Assembly (NCBI GenBank): GCA_963832965.1 | Contig: CAWHVW010000005.1 | Coordinates: forward strand, 682,001 to 746,000 | Length of the DNA stretch: 64,000 nt | DNA from: CAWACP01 sp963832965 | GTDB lineage: Bacteria; Acidobacteriota; Terriglobia; Bryobacterales; Bryobacteraceae | Reading direction: 5' to 3' | Part shown: in pieces, positions 51,633 through 61,191 of the stretch | Layout: every line of letters begins with the position of its first letter | Numbering within the stretch: position 1 is the first letter of the stretch | Program-made: the position numbers and the translations under genes | Notes under the pieces: model-generated | What the model was told of the DNA's origin: nothing | The model's database searches: none | What the model saw: only the letters and a program-made list of their open reading frames with translations

Positions 51633-52679
51633 ATGCGTAAAGCTCTCATTACAGGCATCACCGGGCAGGACGGCTCGTATCTGGCGGAGTTCCTGCTGGC
51701 GAAAGGCTACGAAGTCCACGGGATCATCCGCAGGGCATCCACCTTCAACACAGAGAGGCTGGATGACATTTACGCCGACCCCCACGAGCGCGGCGCGGCG
51801 CTGCACCTGCACTATGGCGATCTGTCCGACGGCACGGGAGTGCGGCGGGTTCTGGAGAGCGTGCAGCCGGACGAGATCTACAATCTGGCGGCGCAGTCGC
51901 ATGTGCGGGTTAGTTTCGAGCAGGCTGAGTACACCGGCGACGTGGTGGCTACCGGCACGCTGCGGCTGCTGGAAGCGGTGCGCGACCACATTCGGGCGAA
52001 CGGCCACGATGTGCGGGTGTACCAGGCCGGTTCCTCGGAAATGTTCGGCGCCGCTAAACCCCCGCAATCCGAGTCGACGGCGTTTTATCCGCGCAGTCCC
52101 TATGCCGTTGCCAAAGTGGCCGCGCACTGGTATGCCGTGAACTACCGCGAAGCGTGGGGGATGCACATCTCCAATGGCATTCTGTTCAACCACGAATCGC
52201 CCCGGCGCGGAGAAACGTTCGTGACGCGCAAGATCACGCGGGCGCTTACGCGAATCAGTTTGGGACTGCAGAAGAAACTATACCTGGGGAACCTGGACGC
52301 GCGCCGCGACTGGGGCTTCGCCGGCGACTATGTGGCCGCCATGTGGCTGATGCTGCAGCAGCCGGCGCCCGACGACTTCGTCGTGGCTACGGGCGAGGCG
52401 CATTCCGTACGCGAATTTCTGGAAGTGGCGGCATCCCTTCTGGGGCTGGATTGGGCCGCAGTGGTAGAGACCGACGCGCGGTATTTCCGGCCCACCGAGG
52501 TCGATTTCCTGCAAGGGGACGCCACGAAAGCGCGTACGCTGCTGGGTTGGACGCCAACGGTGAGTTTTCGCGAGTTGGCGGCGATGATGGTGGAACACGA
52601 TCTGGAAATCGCCCGCCAGGAGCGCACTTTGCATGAGGCCGGTCATAGGCGGGCGGCGCGTGGGGTGTCCATCGGATAG
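51633..52679 (+). CDS. gmd: GDP-mannose 4,6-dehydratase
   Basis: 348 residues from ATG 51633; the open frame upstream is shadow of the GH3 gene. The Rossmann loop TGITGQDGSYLAEFLL, YAVAKVAAHWYAVNYREAWG with Tyr and Lys of the catalytic triad, GSSEMFGAAKPPQSE with the other acidic residue and NHESPRRGETFVTRKI are diagnostic of GMD. The enzyme turns GDP-mannose into GDP-4-keto-6-deoxymannose. It is paired with fcl 89 bp downstream, with a REP-like element between. Confidence 0.96.
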   Translation: MRKALITGITGQDGSYLAEFLLAKGYEVHGIIRRASTFNTERLDDIYADPHERGAALHLHYGDLSDGTGVRRVLESVQPDEIYNLAAQSHVRVSFEQAEYTGDVVATGTLRLLEAVRDHIRANGHDVRVYQAGSSEMFGAAKPPQSESTAFYPRSPYAVAKVAAHWYAVNYREAWGMHISNGILFNHESPRRGETFVTRKITRALTRISLGLQKKLYLGNLDARRDWGFAGDYVAAMWLMLQQPAPDDFVVATGEAHSVREFLEVAASLLGLDWAAVVETDARYFRPTEVDFLQGDATKARTLLGWTPTVSFRELAAMMVEHDLEIARQERTLHEAGHRRAARGVSIG

Positions 52680-52712
52680 GGTGTGCCATCCCTGGTCGGG
52701 AGGCAAAGACAA

Positions 52713-52735
52713 GGCAGGGGACGGCCCTGCCCCAC
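52713..52735 (+). repeat. REP-like 23-nt palindromic element
   Basis: GGCAGGGGACGGCCCTGCC followed by CCAC, one mismatch to the copies at 36932 and 62648. It lies between gmd and fcl, inside the likely transcript. Confidence 0.72.
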
Positions 52736-52768
52736 AAGCATCCCAGGGGCCATCGGCAGGAGGACGGT

Positions 52769-53710
52769 TTGGATAAGACGAGTCGGGTATTCGTGGCGGG
52801 CCATGGAGGGCTGGTTGGGTCGGCCATCGTCCGCAGACTGCAGGCGGATGGGTTCACCGACCTGCTGTTGCGCACGCATGCCGAGCTGGATCTCACCGAC
52901 CGCGCCGCCGTCGACCGGTTCTTTGCCGCCGAGCGGCCCGAATACGTGTTCCTGGCGGCAGCCCGCGTCGGGGGTATCCACGCTAACAATTCCCGCCCGG
53001 CCGAGTTCATCTTTGCGAACCTCGCCATTCAAATCAACGTGATTGACGCGGCGTACCGTTCCGGCGTGCGCAAGCTGGAGTTTCTTGGTTCTTCCTGTAT
53101 ATATCCCCGGGAAGCGCCCCAGCCCATCCGTGAAGAGTACCTGTTGAGCGGGCCGCTGGAACCGACCAACGAGCCATACGCGATCGCGAAGATCGCCGGT
53201 ATCCGGACGATGCAGGCTTACGCGCGGCAATATGGTTTTGATGGAATCAGCCTGATGCCGACGAACCTTTATGGTCCCGGTGACAACTTCGATCTCAACG
53301 ATTCCCATGTGCTTCCCGCCTTGATCCGCAAAGTGCATGAGGCGCACAGCTCCGGCGAACCGCAGGTGACGGTTTGGGGAACGGGCACCCCGCGCCGCGA
53401 GTTTCTGCACGTGGACGACTTGGCCGGCGCCGCAGTTTTTCTGATGCAGGGCTACGAATCGCCCGAGATCATCAACGTCGGCACCGGAGAGGACATCACC
53501 ATACGGAATCTGGTGGAACTGGTGTGCCGCATCATCGGCTATGGCGGCGAAATCGTCTTCGATTCCACCCGTCCCGACGGCACTCCGCGGAAACTGCTCG
53601 ACGTTTCGAAGCTCACCGCGTTGGGCTGGAGACCGGCCATTGCTCTTGAGGACGGCATCCGCCAAACGTACCTGTGGTATCAGCAACATGCAGTTGCCAC
53701 CTGCGTTTGA
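52769..53710 (+). CDS. fcl: GDP-L-fucose synthase
   Basis: 313 residues from a TTG start with GGAGGACG directly upstream. Motifs: VFVAGHGGLVGSAIVRRL, LAAARVGGIHANN, GSSCIYPREAPQPI and the catalytic Tyr-Lys in YAIAKIAGIRTM. Also PTNLYGPGDNFDLNDSHVLP, typical of GMER/Fcl. It epimerises and reduces the GMD product to GDP-L-fucose, which would supply fucose for LPS, capsule or glycans. Downstream gene is the degenerate-GGDEF protein, 79 bp away. Confidence 0.95.
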   Translation: MDKTSRVFVAGHGGLVGSAIVRRLQADGFTDLLLRTHAELDLTDRAAVDRFFAAERPEYVFLAAARVGGIHANNSRPAEFIFANLAIQINVIDAAYRSGVRKLEFLGSSCIYPREAPQPIREEYLLSGPLEPTNEPYAIAKIAGIRTMQAYARQYGFDGISLMPTNLYGPGDNFDLNDSHVLPALIRKVHEAHSSGEPQVTVWGTGTPRREFLHVDDLAGAAVFLMQGYESPEIINVGTGEDITIRNLVELVCRIIGYGGEIVFDSTRPDGTPRKLLDVSKLTALGWRPAIALEDGIRQTYLWYQQHAVATCV

Positions 53711-53789
53711 AAACACCACTGTAGGAATGCCCGTGGTCCGCCGATCATAAATGCAAGGCCCTGTTGGCGTATCGCTGGGGCGGTCATCC

Positions 53790-54788
53790 ATGATATCGAT
53801 TCAGAAGGAGATCCGGACGGCCGAGGACCTGCAGTCTCTGCTGGTTGCCGTCGTCGAAACCTATCGCTCGTCGGTCGAGGACAGCGGCCAGTACGCGATT
53901 GATCTGGACCCCTCGGTTACTCCGGCATATCGGGAGGCTTTGCGCCGGATCGCGGAACGAATTTCGGTGCAGGCGATCGGTTCCGCTTCCACCGTGCCCT
54001 CCCTTCGCTCGGCGGTGCGCAACGTCCTCCGCGATTACAAAGAGAAAGCCGAGCAGTACCTGGCCGAGCTTCGTGGAAGGCTCGAAGAACACGCCAGTAC
54101 TCTGCGAACCGTTCTTGACGCGCTGACCTCCGATTCCGAAGACGGGGAAAGAAAATTACGAAGCGAATTGAAGCGCTTCGGCGATCTTACGGCCGCGAAG
54201 GACCTGGCGGAGATGCGCGCCGGGGTGCTGTCGCTCAAAGGCAGCCTCGAAACCTGCATCGAAGAGCTGGAGCGGCGGAATCGAATCGTGGTAGCGGAAC
54301 TCACCAGCGAGATCCAGGCGCTGCAGAAACAGGTGGATCAGCTCCGGGCACCGGCCAGCGGCGCCAGCGGAATGGGCGTACGGGAGCGCGTGGAGGCGGA
54401 GACGGCCGCCGGCAACTCCTTCCTCCTGCTGTTTGTCCACATTCGTAACCTGGAGTCGATTCGCGCGCGCTTTGGGCCGGAATTGACCGAGCGCGTGATC
54501 CGCTGCGCGATTCAGAGGCTCACCAATCTGCACGCGAAGAGCGTGACGGTGGGGTGCTGGCAGGAGGCCGTATTGTGCGCGGTGATCCGGGAGCCGGACC
54601 GCGCCGGTGTCGCGCTGGCTCGCGACGCCAACCACCGGCTTTCCGGGAAATACGTTTTCACCGAGTCGGATCGGGTGATAGAAATTGCAGCGCAAATCGT
54701 GACCGCCAGCGTGGAGCGAGCGGCGGACGAGCCGGTGGAGCGCACTGCCGCCCGAGTCACCGATGTGCTGGCTCTGCTCAACAAGTGA
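53790..54788 (+). CDS. coiled-coil protein with degenerate GGDEF domain
   Basis: 332 residues from ATG 53790. The N-terminal half is helical and coiled (LRSELKRFGDLTAAKDLAE). The C-terminal half (about 225-330) aligns with GGDEF domains: FLLLFVHIRNLESIRARFGP for the helix alpha-1/strand pair, then a divergent GCWQEAVLCAVI where the GGDEF loop should be. The metal and nucleotide residues are missing, so catalysis of c-di-GMP is unlikely; it could bind GTP or act as a protein interaction module. Placement after gmd-fcl suggests regulation of polysaccharide synthesis, but this is inference. Confidence 0.72.
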   Translation: MISIQKEIRTAEDLQSLLVAVVETYRSSVEDSGQYAIDLDPSVTPAYREALRRIAERISVQAIGSASTVPSLRSAVRNVLRDYKEKAEQYLAELRGRLEEHASTLRTVLDALTSDSEDGERKLRSELKRFGDLTAAKDLAEMRAGVLSLKGSLETCIEELERRNRIVVAELTSEIQALQKQVDQLRAPASGASGMGVRERVEAETAAGNSFLLLFVHIRNLESIRARFGPELTERVIRCAIQRLTNLHAKSVTVGCWQEAVLCAVIREPDRAGVALARDANHRLSGKYVFTESDRVIEIAAQIVTASVERAADEPVERTAARVTDVLALLNK

Positions 54789-54833
54789 GCCGCTTACGCG
54801 CCGGGACTGTCGCGGCTCCGTAACAACGCGAAA

Positions 54834-57524
54834 CTACGGCGAGCTGCGATACCGGGCCAGAGTTTTCTCCAGTGCCTTGCGGGCCGGGGTTGGGGCGGGC
54901 TCAATCAGGGCGAGAGCCTGTTCTATGGATTGCACCGCTGCCTGACGGTCGCCATTGAGCCAGCAGGCCTCACCCAGAATCTCCTGGACTTCGGAATCCC
55001 TGGGATCCAGAGCCGCAGCGCGCCGGGCCAGCACCAACCCCACCTTCGCATCAGCCATTTTCGGGACCTTTGTTTCCAGCAAAGCCCGCGCCGCGATAGC
55101 CATCTCGACCGGGGCAGCCTGGGGCTGCAACGCGATCTCACGAAGCGTCGTGATGCCCGCGCGCGCCAGACGCATTGCGTCCGCAGTCCGACCGGCCGCC
55201 AAACTGAGATTCGCGGCGTCGGCCTGAAGCTCCGCCTGGCCGAAACGGTAAGTCCTGTTGGCAGGGTTTCGGGCCAGCAGCCGATCGTCAATCCCGATGA
55301 CAATCAAGAAATAGCGCAGCTTCGCGTCAGGGTGTCCGGCGGAACCGCTGATGATTCCCAGATCCCGGTATGGAATGGTGCGGAAATAGAGCGCCATGAC
55401 GTTTTCAGGATCTTCCGCGGACGCGCGGTCGCGAATTTCGCGGGCCTCGTCGAGCGCCGCCAGGGAGAGCGTGAAGTCGCCCAGGTTGCCGAGATTCCAG
55501 CCCAGGCCGAGCAGCGCAGAAGAGCGGGCATTGCGCGACTGGGGGGTGTCCCGGTCCTTGGCCGGTATGCGGTCGAGAACGCCGAGGGCCTGCCGGAACA
55601 GCCCGGTTGCGGCAGGCCGGTCGCGCAATTCGGTCAAGTCTCCCATGTGCTTGTAACAGCTCGCAAGCGCGATAAGAACGTCGGTCTGAGGGCGGAGCTG
55701 GGCGGCCACCGTCGCGTTGTCGATGGCTTTGCGAAACGCACGCAGGGCGGCGTCCAGGTTTTGCGCGTTTACATAGCCATTGTTCGCGGAGAGCTCGGCG
55801 CCAAGCGACTGGAAGGCAATCGCGGCCTGGTTGCGGACCTCGAAGTCGGAGGGCCAGCGGCTGGCCAGGCTGTCGAAATCACGCGCCGCTTGTTTTACCA
55901 GCGTGAGACCCTCGGAAGCGCCCCCACCGAAACCGATGCTGCGTCCGAGCTCCAGCCTCGCCCGCGCCAAAATGATTCGGGCGCGGAGATTATTCGGGTC
56001 CGCGGAGGCCAGCGGATCGAGAATGGCAATGGCCTTTCGAAAGCTCTCCCGCGACTTTGCGATTTCGCCGAGATTGGGTTGGAATGGACTCCCCAGAACG
56101 GCGCCGAGGTCCGCATACCCTTCGCCCACCTCCGTGCGCAGAACCGGGTCATGGATCTTCTCGGCCGACAAGCGGTCCAGATACTCGAGGGAGTGGCGCG
56201 CCATGTCGGCCTCCACCGGGGTGGAACCGGGAAGCTTCGCAACCGCTTTGCGGAGGTCGAACTGCAAATAGCGCGCGAGATCGTGGGCATCGGCGAACCG
56301 CCGCTCTGCGACTCGCGCCTGCCACAATGTGGCCAGCAGGCCGGCTACCAGCGACAGAGTCACCAGCGTCCCGGAGGCGACGGCGGACTTGTGGCGCGAT
56401 ACGAACTTCCGCGCACGGTAGAATCGCCCGACGGACGAGGCCTCCACCGGGTGCCCGTCCATGTAGCGCAAGACATCGTCAGCGAATTGCTCCACGGAAG
56501 CGTAACGATCCGCGGGCGACCGCGCCAGCGCCCTGGCCACGATCGATTCCAGATCACCGCGCAAAAGCCGGACCAGTCCGGCGGGGGTCTGGCCACGCGC
56601 CATGGCGGATTCTTTTGATACACCAACCCTGAGAGGCGGCGGCGCATCGGAGGAGAGCACCAACTGAACGATCTCAGCCGGGGTGGCCCCGTGGCCCTCG
56701 AACGGACAGGAGCCGTTCAGCAACTGATAGAGCAGCACGCCCAGCGAATACACGTCGGCGGCGACGGAAACCGGCTGATTGCGAAGCACCTCCGGACTGG
56801 CGTAGAGCGGAGTCAGAAACAAGCTGGATGTAGTTTGCGTATTGCCGCCATCGGCGGCGAGCGTGCGGGCGATACCGAAATCGAGCAACTTCGGCTCACC
56901 TTCCGGGGTGACCAGAACATTGGCGGGTTTCAGATCGCGGTGCACGATGAGACGCTGGTGCGCAAAGCTGACCGCGGCGCAGACTTTCAAGAACAGACTC
57001 AGGCGGCGGCGAACAGAGAGGCGGCGGGAGTCGCACCAGGAATCGATGCGCTCCCCCTCCACGTATTCCATGACCAGATAGGAAAATCCATCGTCGGTGA
57101 TGCCGCCGCCGAGAAAGGCAGCTATGTTCGGGTGGTACAGTTCCGCCAGGATCTGGCGTTCGCTGCGGAGCCTGCTTTCGAGGAGTGGAGAGTGATATGG
57201 AGACGCGATGGCCTTGACGGCCACCCTTTGGCGGACTTCGCCATCCTCACGGGTGGCCAGATAGACCGCACCCATTCCCCCGGCCCCGATCAGCTCGCGC
57301 GCCTGGTAGATCCCGAAACGCGGCAGCCGCGACGGCGCGGACGAAGGCCGCTGCCGGACCTGCTCATCAGACGCGAGCAGCCGGGCGACTTCTTCACGCA
57401 GAGTGGTGTCGACACCGCACCTCAAGTCCAGGCAGGCCTCCCGTTCGGGCCCAGGCGGAAGGGTTACGGCTTCCTGGAACAGGAGAGCCACCCGGCGAAA
57501 GTGGTCTGGCGCGGACACGGTCAT
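54834..57524 (-). CDS. Ser/Thr protein kinase with TPR-like periplasmic region
   Basis: 896 residues. Kinase domain (about 70-340): ELIGAGGMGAVYLA, VAVKAIAS, HRDLKPANVLV, LLDFGIARTL and LTPLYASPEVLRNQPVS. One membrane helix follows (about 385-407, SGTLVTLSLVAGLLATLW), then a long tetratricopeptide-like region (about 420-890, with repeats such as AIAFQSLGAELSANNGYVNA). This is the acidobacterial PknB-like type with a large sensory half. It lies three bases after the ECF sigma gene, so kinase and sigma factor are likely one regulatory unit. Confidence 0.92.
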   Translation of the reverse strand: MTVSAPDHFRRVALLFQEAVTLPPGPEREACLDLRCGVDTTLREEVARLLASDEQVRQRPSSAPSRLPRFGIYQARELIGAGGMGAVYLATREDGEVRQRVAVKAIASPYHSPLLESRLRSERQILAELYHPNIAAFLGGGITDDGFSYLVMEYVEGERIDSWCDSRRLSVRRRLSLFLKVCAAVSFAHQRLIVHRDLKPANVLVTPEGEPKLLDFGIARTLAADGGNTQTTSSLFLTPLYASPEVLRNQPVSVAADVYSLGVLLYQLLNGSCPFEGHGATPAEIVQLVLSSDAPPPLRVGVSKESAMARGQTPAGLVRLLRGDLESIVARALARSPADRYASVEQFADDVLRYMDGHPVEASSVGRFYRARKFVSRHKSAVASGTLVTLSLVAGLLATLWQARVAERRFADAHDLARYLQFDLRKAVAKLPGSTPVEADMARHSLEYLDRLSAEKIHDPVLRTEVGEGYADLGAVLGSPFQPNLGEIAKSRESFRKAIAILDPLASADPNNLRARIILARARLELGRSIGFGGGASEGLTLVKQAARDFDSLASRWPSDFEVRNQAAIAFQSLGAELSANNGYVNAQNLDAALRAFRKAIDNATVAAQLRPQTDVLIALASCYKHMGDLTELRDRPAATGLFRQALGVLDRIPAKDRDTPQSRNARSSALLGLGWNLGNLGDFTLSLAALDEAREIRDRASAEDPENVMALYFRTIPYRDLGIISGSAGHPDAKLRYFLIVIGIDDRLLARNPANRTYRFGQAELQADAANLSLAAGRTADAMRLARAGITTLREIALQPQAAPVEMAIAARALLETKVPKMADAKVGLVLARRAAALDPRDSEVQEILGEACWLNGDRQAAVQSIEQALALIEPAPTPARKALEKTLARYRSSP

Positions 57525-57527
57525 ATC

Positions 57528-58094
57528 TCAGGCAGGTTCACCAAGGCGCTGGTGAAGCCAGGCCAGGGAGAAGCGGACGTCGCGATCCACGCTGGAAGGT
57601 GACACTCCCAATAACCCGGCAGTCTCCTCCACGGTGCAGCCGAGAAAGTAGCGCAGCTCGAGCGCCCGGGCTTTTTCGACGTCAGTGGCCTCCAGTTCGT
57701 CCAGCGCCAGAGACAGATCGAGCGCTTCTTCCCCGGCCGGACCCACCCAACAGAGCTCGGCATTCAAGGGGACACGATCCAGCGCCAACCCCCGTTTCGC
57801 CGCTTTCATCCGGCGGGCGTGATCGATCAGGATGCGACGCATCAGTTTGGCCGCAAACGTGAAAAAATGAACGCGATCGTTCAAAGCGATGCGATGCAGG
57901 CTGACCAACCGCAGGAACACCTCATGAATCAGGGCCGTGGGTTGCAGCGTGTGGTCAAGGCGCTCCCGGTGAAGCAACCCGTCCGCCACACGGCGGAGTT
58001 GGTCGTAGACCAATGGGGTGAGTTGATCGAGAGCCTCGGCCTCTCCCTTCGACCACCGTTCCAGCCAGACCGTCACTTCTCCAGGGCCGTCCAC
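57528..58094 (-). CDS. ECF RNA polymerase sigma factor (TIGR02999/SigK-like group)
   Basis: About 188 residues; a GTG at 58094 or another at 58076 is the likely start (the second has GGAGAA right before it). Upstream frame to 58280 is open but non-protein-like. Region 2: EVTVWLERWSKGEAEALDQL and TPLVYDQLRRVADGLL, with DHTLQPTALIHEVFLRLV; region 4: RALELRYFLGCTVEETAGLL and VSPSSVDRDVRFSLAWLH. These identify the ECF group paired with Ser/Thr kinases in Acidobacteria and Planctomycetes. It would direct transcription in response to kinase signalling. Confidence 0.9.
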   Translation of the reverse strand: MDGPGEVTVWLERWSKGEAEALDQLTPLVYDQLRRVADGLLHRERLDHTLQPTALIHEVFLRLVSLHRIALNDRVHFFTFAAKLMRRILIDHARRMKAAKRGLALDRVPLNAELCWVGPAGEEALDLSLALDELEATDVEKARALELRYFLGCTVEETAGLLGVSPSSVDRDVRFSLAWLHQRLGEPA

Positions 58095-58209
58095 CGGCCC
58101 AATTTTATCATCCAGGCCTGACGTGATTTGGCCGGAAATTGCGCCGTATCCGGCAGAGGGAAAACAGCCAGCCCTTTCCGCGGGCGCAATCACTGGCATG
58201 GAGGACAGC

Positions 58210-59649
58210 ATGACACGCAGAATCAATCGCACCTTGAGCACGATGACCCGGATTTTCGTATTCCTTGGGATTGCCGCCATGGCCCAGGCGCAAAACTGTT
58301 CGCTTTCGAGCTGGACGGGAACGCACTTCTTTCTGATTAACGGGACGGGCCCGAACTCCGAAAAGACGGCGACGGTGCCTTACGTTCAGTTGGGCAAACT
58401 GGTGTCCGACGGAAACGGCAACATCACGGGCACGGCGACGGAAAGCGCCGACGGCGTGATCTTCAATTTGACCCTTAAAGGAACCTATACTGCGAACGCG
58501 GATTGCAGCGGAACGCAAACGCTGACCATCACTCCGCAAGGGTTCGCGTCCTATGTTTCGACTTCCGCGATTCAGCTTGTGGATGGAGGACAGCAAAAGA
58601 TCACCGCCACGGAGAACGCCGGAACCGTGATGACGGGCCGGGCGTATCGGGCCTTTGCGGAGGGTGCCGCGGTGTGTGGAAACGGGTCGTTAATCGGAAA
58701 CTATGGCTATGTGGCGTCGGGTCCGGCGCTGGGGGCGTTCGCTCCCTATTCCGTTGCGGGCAGCATCGTGTTCGATGGCAAGGGCGGGGTGAACTATAAC
58801 CTTACTGCCAACGACAGCAATGTCGCAGTAACGAATCCGCTCATCGGCGCGTCGACGTACTCCGTCAACAGTGACTGTTCCGGCACAGCGACGGCCGTTG
58901 GGAGCGTTGGGAAAGTGGTTTTCGCGATCGTCGAGGGCGGGCTGGTACTGCACATGGATGGCGATGCCGGGAGCAATTCCTCGGGAACCATACAGCCTGA
59001 GTCCCTGCCCTCGCTTCTTCCGCAACTTGCTTTCGGCGGGGGCTGGTATTCCGCGCTTTATTTCACAAACATAACCAGCGCCGCAGTGTCGTTTCCGGTG
59101 ACCTTTACAGCCGATAACGGATCGCCGCTCACGCTGCCCTCGGTGGGTGGAACGTCCACCACGGTCAACGTGCCAGCTCAGGGCACGGCGATTATCGAAG
59201 CCCCCAACGCGGCCGGGTCGGCTCTGGCGGAGGGCTATGCCGCGTTCACCATGCCGCCGGGCGTATCCGGGTACGGCGTGTTCCGCCAGAGCGTCGCGGG
59301 GCGCGCGGACCAGGAAGCGGTAGTGCCGTTCTCCACGGCAAACGCGAGCATGAGCACCCTCGTCTGGGACGACACCACTTACATCACCGCCATTGCCGTG
59401 GTCAATGCCGGCGCGGTGGCCGCATCGATCGCCGTGACGCTTTGGGACAACAACGGAAATATGGTGGGCACGTCCACGATCAGCCTTCCGGCCGGCCAGA
59501 AGACGGAAGCCACGCTGCGGAGCCTGCAGGGCTTATCGGGCATGGTAGGGTTGCGCGGCAGAGCGTTTTTCGCCGCGACTTCCGGCAACGTCGCCGTCCT
59601 TGGATTGCGGTTCAACGGCTCCGCATTCACATCGATACCGGCGAATTAG
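58210..59649 (+). CDS. secreted beta-sandwich protein with two repeated domains
   Basis: 479 residues from ATG 58210, with GGAGG five bases upstream. Signal peptide, then two related domains (about 25-155 and 160-260): SYG/TGTYTANADCSGTQTL and ASTYSVNSDCSGTATAVGS share the NADCSGT/NSDCSGT pattern, with GKLVSDGNGNITG and GSIVFDGKGGVNY. A C-terminal half (about 265-479) is another immunoglobulin-like region, with GWYSALYFTNITSAAVSFPV and a typical ending GLRGRAFFAATSGNVAVLGL. Similar exported proteins are frequent in Solibacter-type genomes. It diverges from the kinase/sigma pair and converges with the porin. Confidence 0.78.
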   Translation: MTRRINRTLSTMTRIFVFLGIAAMAQAQNCSLSSWTGTHFFLINGTGPNSEKTATVPYVQLGKLVSDGNGNITGTATESADGVIFNLTLKGTYTANADCSGTQTLTITPQGFASYVSTSAIQLVDGGQQKITATENAGTVMTGRAYRAFAEGAAVCGNGSLIGNYGYVASGPALGAFAPYSVAGSIVFDGKGGVNYNLTANDSNVAVTNPLIGASTYSVNSDCSGTATAVGSVGKVVFAIVEGGLVLHMDGDAGSNSSGTIQPESLPSLLPQLAFGGGWYSALYFTNITSAAVSFPVTFTADNGSPLTLPSVGGTSTTVNVPAQGTAIIEAPNAAGSALAEGYAAFTMPPGVSGYGVFRQSVAGRADQEAVVPFSTANASMSTLVWDDTTYITAIAVVNAGAVAASIAVTLWDNNGNMVGTSTISLPAGQKTEATLRSLQGLSGMVGLRGRAFFAATSGNVAVLGLRFNGSAFTSIPAN

Positions 59650-61034
59650 TGCCCGGCGAAGGCATTCTTTCCGAACTCGAGGTGCAGGCGGACCGACTCA
59701 ATCCATAGCGGCCCGCGCTGCTCGTTGTAGGCGGGGTTGGTGACGTGCTGGAGATCGAAGCTCGCGAAAAATCCCGGGAACAGACGCGCGTTATAGTAGG
59801 TTTCCTCGATGCATTCCGGCCCATACTCGAGGCGGCCGTCTCCGATCAGGAAATCGTCGCCGCCGCGCGCCAGATAGAGGGCATGGACGCCGGAGAGCCC
59901 GGCGGCGGTGAACTCGGTGGCTACGGTATCGAGGGGCCGGCGCCATCGGCGGCCGGTGATGGAGACGCCGCCGGTGGCCAGACGGTCGATGGCGGTGAAC
60001 GCGAAGCTTTCTGTTTTGCCGTCGTTCCAGCCGAGCCTTGAGAAGACGCCGATGTCTTTGGTGATCGCCTGCTCCAGGTTCACTCCAAATCCGTACTTGA
60101 GCGTGCCATTGCGGCGGGTCGCGATCACGTCGGGATTGCCGCCGTTGAGTTCCGCCAGCTTGATGGCCGCAGCGTAGGTGCCGGCGTCGGCATGGTTCTC
60201 GTAATTGAGAAGGCGGATGGTTCCCGCGTGCCCGCTCAGCGTGTAGCGGTACTCGCCTTCGAACACGTCGCCACGATTCACGAAGACCCTGCGGTCGAGT
60301 TGCGAGCCGTTGGCGACTTTGGGCATGGCGGCGCTGGCATAGCGAAGCGACCAGTTGCGCAGGTGGAGCTCGTGCACCCAGCCCCAGGTGTACCCGCGGA
60401 CGTCGGCGGGATAATCCCACGCGCCGTTGTACATCACCGCCCAGCCCATGAATTGCGAGCGCGGATCGTGCGAGTAGGTGTTGTTGTCGAAAAAATCAGT
60501 TATCGCGAACCTGCCGGCGGTGACGGTGTACCGGTTCACCGGACGCTCGCCGGCGAGCTGGTTCTCGTCGCTATCGACGGACTCCTTTTCGTCACCCAGC
60601 GCGAAATCGTGCGACACGTACAAGCGCGCCAAATAAGGCTTTGGCGTGGCCGTCTCGACGCGCGGAAGCTCACCGTTCGAGGAATTCGCAAGGCCATCGA
60701 CGCCGCTGAATCCGCGTCCGCCGGCGATTTCCGGATCGAAGTACAGCTCCGTGTTGTCGCTCAGACGCAGGCCGAAGAACAGGGTTGTGGTCAGCGACAC
60801 ATCGCGCTCCGGGTAGTCCTGCAGGCTGAACGGGCCCTCGTAGGGCGAGTTGAACGTGCCGTGATACTGGCCAATCGAGGTCGCCTGATAGAAGAGATTC
60901 CAACGCTCCGATTCGACCGGCGCCGCGGAATCGCCGGCTGGCGGGGATTGATCCTGCGCTGCCAGGCTTACGCACCGAAGCGTGAGAAGAAAGACAAGGA
61001 TACGCGCGGCTGTGGCGGAGTTGACGCGGTGCAT
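59646..61034 (-). CDS. OprB-family carbohydrate-selective porin
   Basis: 462 residues. Signal peptide; the mature protein alternates aromatic and polar residues as in barrels: WNLFYQATSIGQYHGTFNSP, PYEGPFSLQDYPERDVSL. OprB signatures include RFAITDFFDNNTYSHDPRSQ, FMGWAVMYNGAWDYPADVRG and the C-terminal WIESVRLHLEFG. It probably mediates diffusion of sugars across the outer membrane. Its stop overlaps that of the secreted protein by four bases. The 5' side is shared with a divergent RcnR/FrmR-like regulator and its palindrome. Confidence 0.85.
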   Translation of the reverse strand: MHRVNSATAARILVFLLTLRCVSLAAQDQSPPAGDSAAPVESERWNLFYQATSIGQYHGTFNSPYEGPFSLQDYPERDVSLTTTLFFGLRLSDNTELYFDPEIAGGRGFSGVDGLANSSNGELPRVETATPKPYLARLYVSHDFALGDEKESVDSDENQLAGERPVNRYTVTAGRFAITDFFDNNTYSHDPRSQFMGWAVMYNGAWDYPADVRGYTWGWVHELHLRNWSLRYASAAMPKVANGSQLDRRVFVNRGDVFEGEYRYTLSGHAGTIRLLNYENHADAGTYAAAIKLAELNGGNPDVIATRRNGTLKYGFGVNLEQAITKDIGVFSRLGWNDGKTESFAFTAIDRLATGGVSITGRRWRRPLDTVATEFTAAGLSGVHALYLARGGDDFLIGDGRLEYGPECIEETYYNARLFPGFFASFDLQHVTNPAYNEQRGPLWIESVRLHLEFGKNAFAGH

Positions 61035-61146
61035 GGTCTTTCTCTTTCGCGAACGCGCAGGCGTGCTCTTCGCGCCAATCGAGGCGAGCTTCCAATCAGA
61101 CTGCGGTCAGGGGACGCCGGACCGGGCCGCGACACTCGACCAGCAT

Positions 61147-61162
61147 ATACCCGCCGGGGTAT
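61147..61162. promoter_or_regulatory. 16-bp palindromic operator candidate (RcnR/CsoR type)
   Basis: ATACCC-GCCG-GGGTAT is a perfect inverted repeat. It lies 30 bases before the repressor ATG at 61192 and about 113 bases upstream of the divergent porin start. The layout TACCC-N4-GGGTA matches the general form of CsoR-family operators. Autoregulation is expected for this family. Confidence 0.55.
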
Positions 61163-61191
61163 TCTTGTAAAGGCTTTGTCGAGGTTTTCTT

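Noticed and set aside
54930..56618. 562-residue plus-strand frame
   Set aside because: Opposite the Ser/Thr kinase TPR region; shadow.
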